Source: an uncultured Elusimicrobia bacterium (GTDB lineage Bacteria; Elusimicrobiota; Elusimicrobia; UBA1565; UBA9628). From it: a stretch of 10,050 nucleotides of DNA. The notes under the pieces were generated by a model, which saw only the letters and a list, made by a program, of their open reading frames with translations, searched no databases and was not told the origin of the DNA. A program made the translations under genes and the position numbers. Numbering within the stretch: position 1 is the stretch's first letter; the number at the start of each line of letters is the position of its first letter. Below are positions 5,922 to 10,050 of the stretch, piece by piece. Location of the stretch: positions 1 through 10,050 of the forward strand of contig CAIQSZ010000245.1 in assembly GCA_903874575.1 (NCBI GenBank), in the 5' to 3' direction.

Positions 5922-6311
5922 ATGAGGCTTAACACGTTGGTTCTGTCGCTGTTCGTCGCGTTGGGATTGGCTGCGACGGCGCGCGCCGCAGATGACGCCG
6001 TCGCCGGGAAGGCTGCCGACCGCCAGAAGATGGTCGGGATGCATGAGAAGATGTCGGAGCTGCACAAGCAGGCGGCTGAGTGCCTTAAATCCGGCAAGCC
6101 CGTCAAGGAATGCCACGACGCCCTTATCGCCCAGTCTCCGATGGGCAAGGGCGGCTGCCCGATGATGGGAGAAAACTGCCCGATGTGTCGGGGCGGCAAG
6201 GGGCGCGGAGCGGGCCGCGGAATGGGGCGCGGGATGGGTCCTGGAAATGGAGCCGGGCAAGGCGCGCCGACCGCGACGCCGGTCAAGTCCGCCGACGAAA
6301 AGAAACCCTAG
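5922..6311 (+). CDS. Secreted Met/Cys/His-rich protein, probable metal binder
   Basis: A 129-residue periplasmic protein. The signal peptide is MRLNTLVLSLFVALGLAATARA, cut near residue 22. The mature N-terminal part is a helical segment with regularly placed Met and His (KMVGMHEKMSELHKQAAECL, then VKECHDAL). Next comes a cluster GGCPMMGENCPMCRGG, and a Gly/Arg/Met-rich tail (GRGAGRGMGRGMGPG) that echoes the cytoplasmic DUF5320 protein. Met, Cys and His in this density point to binding of soft metals such as Cu(I) or Zn(II); this is inference, as no known family domain is evident. The stop of the preceding gene (TGA 5906-5908) overlaps the AGGAGG ribosome binding site, so the two genes are closely coupled. 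A large hairpin follows 33 nt after the stop. Confidence 0.65.
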   Translation: MRLNTLVLSLFVALGLAATARAADDAVAGKAADRQKMVGMHEKMSELHKQAAECLKSGKPVKECHDALIAQSPMGKGGCPMMGENCPMCRGGKGRGAGRGMGRGMGPGNGAGQGAPTATPVKSADEKKP

Positions 6312-6344
6312 CGTTTCGACGGCTGCGGCTGCCCATGGCAGGAT

Positions 6345-6387
6345 GGGGCCTCGTTCGGCTTGCGTGATACGCACCGAGCGAGGCCTC
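6345..6387 (+). terminator. Large hairpin: terminator or attenuator
   Basis: Strands 6345-6358 and 6374-6387 pair over 14 positions (GGCCTCGTTCGG against CCGAGCGAGGCC, with G-U wobbles). An inner TGCGT/ACGCA stem with a GAT loop (6361-6373) is separated by a CT bulge. It is followed only by TTA, so termination may be partial. It separates the 4765-6311 genes from the methyltransferase part. Confidence 0.6.
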
Positions 6388-6420
6388 TTAGCCGAAATTC
6401 GCGCTTTTGGGGAGAAGATC

Positions 6421-6507
6421 ATGAAAACAAATATCCATCCGCTTGAAAGAGCCGCGCGTGTTATCGGGGGGCTTGTCCTTGGCGCCTGCTCTCGAAACAG
6501 ACCCTAG
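6421..6507 (+). pseudogene. Truncated DUF2892-type inner-membrane protein
   Basis: A 28-codon frame starting MKTNIHPLERAARVIGGLVLGA matches the N-terminus of DUF2892 (YgaP-like membrane) proteins, which begin MKxNIxxxERxxRhhxGLxL and go on for about 65 residues with two membrane helices. Here the frame ends SRNRP-stop in the middle of the first helix, and I see no continuation in any frame before the methyltransferase ATG at 6516. A ribosome binding site GGGGAG (6409-6414) is intact, so the loss is probably a recent deletion. It could still be translated as a stub. Confidence 0.55.
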
Positions 6508-6515
6508 TATTAGTC

Positions 6516-7121
6516 ATGAGCCACGACGCCCGCGGCGCCAAACAGCCGCATCGCTTCGATCCCAAGAAAGCCGCTATGCTCGACGATCCCGCGCGCTTTG
6601 AATATCTGCCGCCCGCCGAGATCGAGGCCCTGATCGACGTCCCGCCCGGAGCGCTTGTCGCGGACTTCGGGACGGGAACGGGCCTGTATGCCCTGGAACT
6701 TGCGAAGCATCGGCCGGATATCTCCGTCGCGGCGATCGACGAGCAGGATCAGATGCTCGGCTTCCTGCGAGCCAAGCTCGCGGCCAGTCCGACGCCGAAC
6801 GTCCGGGCGGTCCTTTCGGGAACGCCGGAAGCCCTAGCGCTTGCCGGTCGGGTCGACCGCGTGCTCGCGCTCAACGTCCTGCACGAACTTGGAGACGATG
6901 CTCTCTCCGGAATCGCTTCCCTGCTCCGGCCGGAAGGCCGGGCGCTTTTCATCGACTGGAACGCCTCCGTCGAGCGGCCATTCGGGCCCCCTCAGGATCA
7001 CGTTTACTCGTCGGCGGAGGCGCGTGAGAGGCTGGGGAGCGTCGGTTGGACCGTCGGTCGGGAAAAATCGTTCCGCTACCACTACGCGCTGGTCGCCGGG
7101 CCGTCGCGGTTGCGCCCCTGA
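6516..7121 (+). CDS. Class I SAM-dependent methyltransferase
   Basis: A 201-residue soluble Rossmann-fold methyltransferase. Motif I is VADFGTGTGLYALEL (D50, G52, G54, G56), motif II acid is VAAIDEQDQML, then the RVLALNVLHELGDDAL motif IV region and the GRALFIDWNAS strand. An N-terminal HRFDPKKAAMLDDPARFEYLPP is the lead-in I know from a group of small methyltransferases often found in metal or anaerobic gene clusters. The substrate is unknown; no Cys-pair pattern typical of arsenite methyltransferases is present. No Shine-Dalgarno sequence precedes the ATG; a weak TAGTAT hexamer at 6505-6510 ends 5 nt before it. The next gene starts 10 nt after its stop, so the two are co-transcribed. Confidence 0.85.
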   Translation: MSHDARGAKQPHRFDPKKAAMLDDPARFEYLPPAEIEALIDVPPGALVADFGTGTGLYALELAKHRPDISVAAIDEQDQMLGFLRAKLAASPTPNVRAVLSGTPEALALAGRVDRVLALNVLHELGDDALSGIASLLRPEGRALFIDWNASVERPFGPPQDHVYSSAEARERLGSVGWTVGREKSFRYHYALVAGPSRLRP

Positions 7122-7131
7122 GAAAGTGAAG

Positions 7132-7908
7132 ATGAAGCGGAAAGGATTCGTGCTCGACGTCGTCGCCAACAATATCCCGTATCGCCCGAATTTCCAGACC
7201 GGCTGGGGCAACGCGTGCCTCATCCGGGGACCGGGATGCGCCGTGCTTTTCGACACCGGGGGAGATGGAGACTCCCTGCTGCAGAACCTCGAGGAGGTCG
7301 GCATCAGCCCCTCCGGGATTAAATACGTTGTCGTTTCCCATGAGCATGATGACCATACCGGGGGCTTATGGGCTTTCCTCCAGGCCAATCGGAAGGCGCT
7401 TGTTTTCGCGCCGGCGTCTTTCTCGCAGGCCTTTCGGTCTCGGGTGCGCGCGGCGGGCGCGCGGCTTGTTTCGGTCAAAGGGCCTGGAAGGATATGCGAG
7501 GGCGTGTATTCGACGGGCGAGATGAGAGGACGCAAATGGGAGCAGTCCTTGGCGCTGCGAACCGCTCAAGGCTTGGTGATACTGACCGGCTGCGCGCATC
7601 CCGGGATCGCGAACATCGTGGAGCGGTGCGTCCGGGTTTTAAAGGACAAGCCCCATCTGGCGCTCGGCGGCTTTCATCTGAAGGACGTTCCCGGCAGCGA
7701 GATCGACGGCGTCATCGCGCGATTGCGTAAGACGGGCCTCGACAGGGTCGCTCCGAATCACTGTACCGGAGCATCGGCGAGTCGTAGGATCAGGGCGGCC
7801 TGGGGCGAGGGCTTTATCGAGACCGGATGCGGAGCGTCCCTGACCATCGCCGGCGCAAGCCCGCCAATCACGGCTATTCGCATCCCTGTTCCAGATCACG
7901 CGTTGTGA
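7132..7908 (+). CDS. Metallo-beta-lactamase-fold hydrolase, COG1237-like
   Basis: A 258-residue cytoplasmic metal hydrolase fold. The motif SHEHDDHTGG (H70, H72, D74, H75) is the dinuclear metal site, with H156 in TGCAHPGI, H182 in LGGFHL and a terminal PNHCTG. That TGCAHPG/GGFHL/HCTG set is typical of COG1237, the family of the archaeal 7,8-dihydropterin-ribofuranosylaminobenzene phosphate synthase involved in methanopterin biosynthesis. Bacterial members mostly have no known role, so I do not assign that reaction. The start is the ATG at 7132; an in-frame GTG at 7126 is possible. Ribosome binding site is weak (GAGAAAG). It follows the methyltransferase by 10 nt and ends the cassette; the next promoter overlaps its stop. 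Confidence 0.85.
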   Translation: MKRKGFVLDVVANNIPYRPNFQTGWGNACLIRGPGCAVLFDTGGDGDSLLQNLEEVGISPSGIKYVVVSHEHDDHTGGLWAFLQANRKALVFAPASFSQAFRSRVRAAGARLVSVKGPGRICEGVYSTGEMRGRKWEQSLALRTAQGLVILTGCAHPGIANIVERCVRVLKDKPHLALGGFHLKDVPGSEIDGVIARLRKTGLDRVAPNHCTGASASRRIRAAWGEGFIETGCGASLTIAGASPPITAIRIPVPDHAL

Positions 7909-7937
7909 TTGGATTTTTTCCGGTTCTATGTTATCTT
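7909..7937 (+). promoter_or_regulatory. Predicted promoter of the metal-uptake operon
   Basis: TTGGAT (7909-7914), a 17-nt spacer and TATCTT (7932-7937) form a moderate promoter; the -10 ends 6 nt before the GTG at 7944. Transcription would start at the GTG. An AT-rich stretch covers the site, but I see no clean Zur or Fur palindrome. Confidence 0.45.
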
Positions 7938-7943
7938 AGCCCT

Positions 7944-8204
7944 GTGAAGCGCTGGGTGGCGGCTTTCGTCGCGGTCTTGTTCTTTTCGACCGCGACTTTG
8001 CATGTTCTGTCCCACTCGAATCCTTCCGAGCGGCCCTGCGCGGTCTGTCACGTCCAGCGGTCCGGTCTTCCCGCCGCCGCGGCTCCGGCCGTCGTTCCCG
8101 TCCCGGTCCCGGAAATCGTTCTGGCCGAATCGGCCGCTCCCCGAAGTCTCGCGGCAAGCGTTCGCGCCGTCGGCGCGCGCGCTCCTCCCGTCCTTCCCGC
8201 CTAG
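7944..8204 (+). CDS. Small His/Cys secreted or membrane-anchored protein
   Basis: An 86-residue protein starting at GTG. Residues 1-18 (MKRWVAAFVAVLFFSTAT) are a signal or membrane helix. It is followed by H20, H24 and a CAVCH motif (C32, C35, H36), then an Ala/Pro/Val-rich tail ending RAPPVLPA. This layout (helix, HxxxH, CxxC, Ala/Pro tail ending RAPP) recurs in short unnamed proteins that lead metal-transport operons, in the style of DUF2946, so a role in holding or passing a metal ion is plausible but not shown. No Shine-Dalgarno sequence is present; the start at 7944 falls where transcription should begin, and no ATG is available before the CxxC motif. The outer-membrane gene follows after 74 nt. 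Confidence 0.6.
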   Translation: MKRWVAAFVAVLFFSTATLHVLSHSNPSERPCAVCHVQRSGLPAAAAPAVVPVPVPEIVLAESAAPRSLAASVRAVGARAPPVLPA

Positions 8205-8247
8205 ACTCGTCGACCAGCAGCCGCCCTTCGGCTAAGCCCTCGAGCGG

Positions 8248-8270
8248 CGTATGCGTTACGATCACATACG
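8248..8270 (+). promoter_or_regulatory. Hairpin touching the ribosome binding site
   Basis: CGTATG (8248-8253) and CATACG (8265-8270) form a 6-bp stem with an 11-nt loop. Its last G is also the first base of the GGAGG (8270-8274) that serves the gene at 8279. It might affect translation start. A second small stem, AGCCG/CGGCT, lies at 8219-8233. Confidence 0.3.
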
Positions 8271-8278
8271 GAGGAATC

Positions 8279-9481
8279 ATGTCCCGACGGATTTATTTTT
8301 TAGCGGCCGCGTTCTTATGGGTCGGAATGCTCACGACGCCGGCGGGGGCGCAGGAGGCGCCCGTCGCCGATGTGCGCGGCCAGCTCAAAGACCTGCAGCA
8401 GCGCATCCTGAAGCTGGAAGGGGTTCCGGCGAAGGCCTCGCTGAGTTCGTTCAACCCGGCGATGGGCTTGGCGCTGGACGGGGCGTTCGTCGACGCCAAC
8501 GACAAAGCCTCATTCCAGTTCCGCGCCGCCGAGATCGGCATCGAGGCTCCTATCGACCCTTACCTCAAGGGTTGGGCGGTCGTCACCGGCAACAACGGAG
8601 GCGTCGACGTGGAGGAGGCGGCGATGGAGACAACCTCCTTGCCCTATAGCCTCACGGCGCGGGGCGGGCGCCTCTTCGCTTCTTTCGGGAGGATGGCGCA
8701 TTTCCACGACCACGAACTCCCGGTCGTGGAGAGGCCTCTGTCGCTGGACTCGTATGTAGGAGGCGAGACGCGGGCCGACGGCTTGGAGGTTTCCTGGCTC
8801 GTGCCCTCCGGCTTCTATCTCAACGCCACGTTCGGCGCTTACAATAAGCTGGGCGCCGCGAACGCCCGTCAGGATGATCTCGGCGCGCGGGCGCTCGACG
8901 AGTTCACCTACCTGGGACGGCTGAACACTTCCGTGGATCTCACCGACAGCCAGACCGTGGACCTCGGCGTAGATTCGGCTTGGACGCCCAAGCGTACGGT
9001 CACCGAGGACATCGCCGTGACGGGTTCGGGGGATGCGCTCACGTCTCGTCGCAACACTTGGCGGACGCTGAACGGCGTCGACATGACCTACCGCTACCAG
9101 CCTCCCGCCGGCGGCCTTTACAAAGGCGTCGTCTGGGGCACGGAGGTCATGCAGAACAACGAACGGCGCTTCAACGCCGCGACCTTGCTTCCGACGGATC
9201 GCGTCCGGGCCTACAGCGGCTACTCATACGTCGAGGTGAAGTCCGGCCGCCGCCTGCGCGGCGGGGTCATGGTCGACCTGACCGAAGATCAGGACGACCC
9301 GCATCGGCTCACGAAGACCCTCACGGGCTTTCTGAGCTGCGATGTGACGGAGTTCCAGCGCCTGCGGGCGGCGTATTCCGAGGCCGTCGTCAACGTCCCC
9401 GGAGTGCCGAAGAACCACACGTTCGCCCTGCAGTGGACCGGCGTCATCGGTCATCACGTGCACGGCTTCCGCGACCGCTGA
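8279..9481 (+). CDS. Outer-membrane beta-barrel, zinc-regulated receptor-like
   Basis: A 400-residue exported protein. The signal peptide ends near residue 24 (TTPAGA-QEAP) and is followed by a short coiled-coil (VRGQLKDLQQRILKLEG). Alternating aromatic and polar residues through the rest mark a porin-like barrel. Features match the family annotated as zinc-regulated outer-membrane receptors: FASFGRMAHFHDHELPVVERPL (H141, H143, H145), a GGETRADGLEVSWLVP segment, a VTEFQRLRAAYSEA segment and an ending LQWTGVIGHHVHGF. There is no TonB box or plug domain, so it is more likely a passive porin than a classic receptor. GGAGG precedes the ATG. It lies between the His/Cys protein and the ZnuA-like gene, so metal entry across the outer membrane is the likely job. 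Three residues (RDR) follow the usual terminal Phe. Confidence 0.75.
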   Translation: MSRRIYFLAAAFLWVGMLTTPAGAQEAPVADVRGQLKDLQQRILKLEGVPAKASLSSFNPAMGLALDGAFVDANDKASFQFRAAEIGIEAPIDPYLKGWAVVTGNNGGVDVEEAAMETTSLPYSLTARGGRLFASFGRMAHFHDHELPVVERPLSLDSYVGGETRADGLEVSWLVPSGFYLNATFGAYNKLGAANARQDDLGARALDEFTYLGRLNTSVDLTDSQTVDLGVDSAWTPKRTVTEDIAVTGSGDALTSRRNTWRTLNGVDMTYRYQPPAGGLYKGVVWGTEVMQNNERRFNAATLLPTDRVRAYSGYSYVEVKSGRRLRGGVMVDLTEDQDDPHRLTKTLTGFLSCDVTEFQRLRAAYSEAVVNVPGVPKNHTFALQWTGVIGHHVHGFRDR

Positions 9482-9510
9482 ATCGACGGTTTTAAATAAT
9501 GGAGATCTCT

Positions 9511-10050
9511 ATGAACATAAAAATCCCTCTCGTCGTTTCCCTGGCCGTCCTGTGCGCCGCCGCGCGTCCCGCGGCCGCGAAAACCCTTCGAATCGTCGCG
9601 ACCATCCCCGAACTCGGCGACATCGCCGCGCGCGTCGGCGGCGAGAACGTGAAGATCGACGTGCTCGCGCGCGGCACCGAGGACATCCACCAGGTCGTCA
9701 TGCGTCCCAGCCTGGTGCCCAAGCTCAACCGCGCCGACGCGGTCGTCTACCTCGGCCTGACCGTCGAGCATTCCTTCCTGCCCGGCCTGCTCAACGTCGC
9801 GGCGAACCCGAACCTGCGCGCGGACGCCGTACGCCAGTGCGCGGGCCCGGGCTGCATCGACTGTTCGGAAGGGTTGAGCGTGCTTGAAAAGCCCGAGACG
9901 CTGAGCCGCGCCGAAGGCGAAATCCATCCTTTCGGCAACCCGCACTACAACCTCGACCCCGAGAACGGCGTATTGATCGCGCGCAACGTCGCGGCCGGCC
10001 TCGCGCGGGTCGATCCCGAGCATGCGGACGAGTATCGCAAGAACCTCAAG
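9511..10050 (+). CDS. ZnuA-like metal ABC transporter substrate-binding protein (3' end outside window)
   Basis: The first 180 residues of a periplasmic metal-binding protein (cluster 9 family: ZnuA, PsaA, TroA); it is still open at the window edge. The signal peptide is MNIKIPLVVSLAVLCAAARPAAA, then LRIVATIPELGDIAARVGG, the normal family start. Metal-ligand candidates are H60 in EDIHQV (equivalent to the ExPH motif), H139 in EIHPFG and H145 in NPHYNLDP (equivalent to the NPHxWLDP motif). Zn or Mn is the expected cargo. The ATG at 9511 is chosen over an in-frame ATG at 9499 because GGAG (9501-9504) sits 6 nt before it. An unusual Cys cluster (C110, C115, C118) lies before the NPH motif. The permease and ATPase genes should follow. 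Confidence 0.9.
   Translation, partial: MNIKIPLVVSLAVLCAAARPAAAKTLRIVATIPELGDIAARVGGENVKIDVLARGTEDIHQVVMRPSLVPKLNRADAVVYLGLTVEHSFLPGLLNVAANPNLRADAVRQCAGPGCIDCSEGLSVLEKPETLSRAEGEIHPFGNPHYNLDPENGVLIARNVAAGLARVDPEHADEYRKNLK

Noticed and set aside
5462..6422. Minus-strand frames opposite the exported-protein genes
   Set aside because: Pro/Arg-rich translations typical of antisense frames in GC-rich DNA; the plus strand has signal peptides and ribosome binding sites.
7126..7131. GTG at 7126 as start of the metallo-beta-lactamase-fold gene
   Set aside because: Possible and in frame, but it adds only two residues and is not better placed relative to a ribosome binding site than the ATG at 7132.
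7922..7943. Possible Zur or Fur operator at the metal-operon promoter
   Set aside because: A GTTAT element is present but there is no matching half-site; symmetry is too poor to call.
1..10050. CRISPR array, insertion sequence or phage genes
   Set aside because: No regularly spaced repeats, transposase motifs, long terminal inverted repeats or phage structural proteins were seen.

Overview
The window is a high-GC (roughly two thirds G+C) bacterial chromosome segment with dense genes, two tRNA genes carrying encoded CCA ends, an outer-membrane beta-barrel gene and several Sec-type signal peptides, so the host is a Gram-negative, didermal bacterium. Iron-sulfur and low-oxygen-type families suggest an anaerobe or microaerophile. 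An uncultivated lineage such as a high-GC Elusimicrobiota is my guess, not something the sequence proves.

Region 1 (1-2600): a GlcF/LutA-type iron-sulfur oxidoreductase subunit overlaps by 11 nt a GAF plus HD-GYP protein predicted to hydrolyse cyclic-di-GMP. Region 2 (2580-3700): tRNA-Gly(GCC) is followed by a SRPBCC/polyketide-cyclase-fold gene. Convergent to it, tRNA-Ser(CGA) is followed by a SEC-C zinc-motif protein. Region 3 (3700-4760): a secreted protein of unknown function on the minus strand, then a gene-poor, less GC-rich gap that holds a decayed PIN-domain toxin fragment.

Region 4 (4730-7908): an accessory cassette led by a UPF0251/DUF134 DNA-binding protein with a zinc-ribbon tail. 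Its promoter carries a near-perfect 22-bp palindrome between -35 and -10. After it come a DUF5320-type Gly/Arg-rich small protein, a secreted OB-like protein, a secreted Met/Cys/His-rich protein, a large hairpin, a truncated DUF2892 membrane-protein remnant, a class I SAM methyltransferase and a COG1237-type metallo-beta-lactamase-fold protein. In other genomes DUF134 and DUF5320 families often sit with iron-molybdenum-cofactor-like NifX/ATPase genes; none is present here.

Region 5 (7909-10050): a probable metal (zinc/manganese) uptake operon: a small His/Cys membrane-anchored or secreted protein, an outer-membrane barrel resembling the zinc-regulated receptor family, and the start of a ZnuA-like substrate-binding protein that runs off the window.

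A recurring feature is a -10-like hexamer ending only 4-6 nt before the start codon of three genes (67, 4765, 7944). This predicts leaderless mRNAs, two of them with GTG starts.
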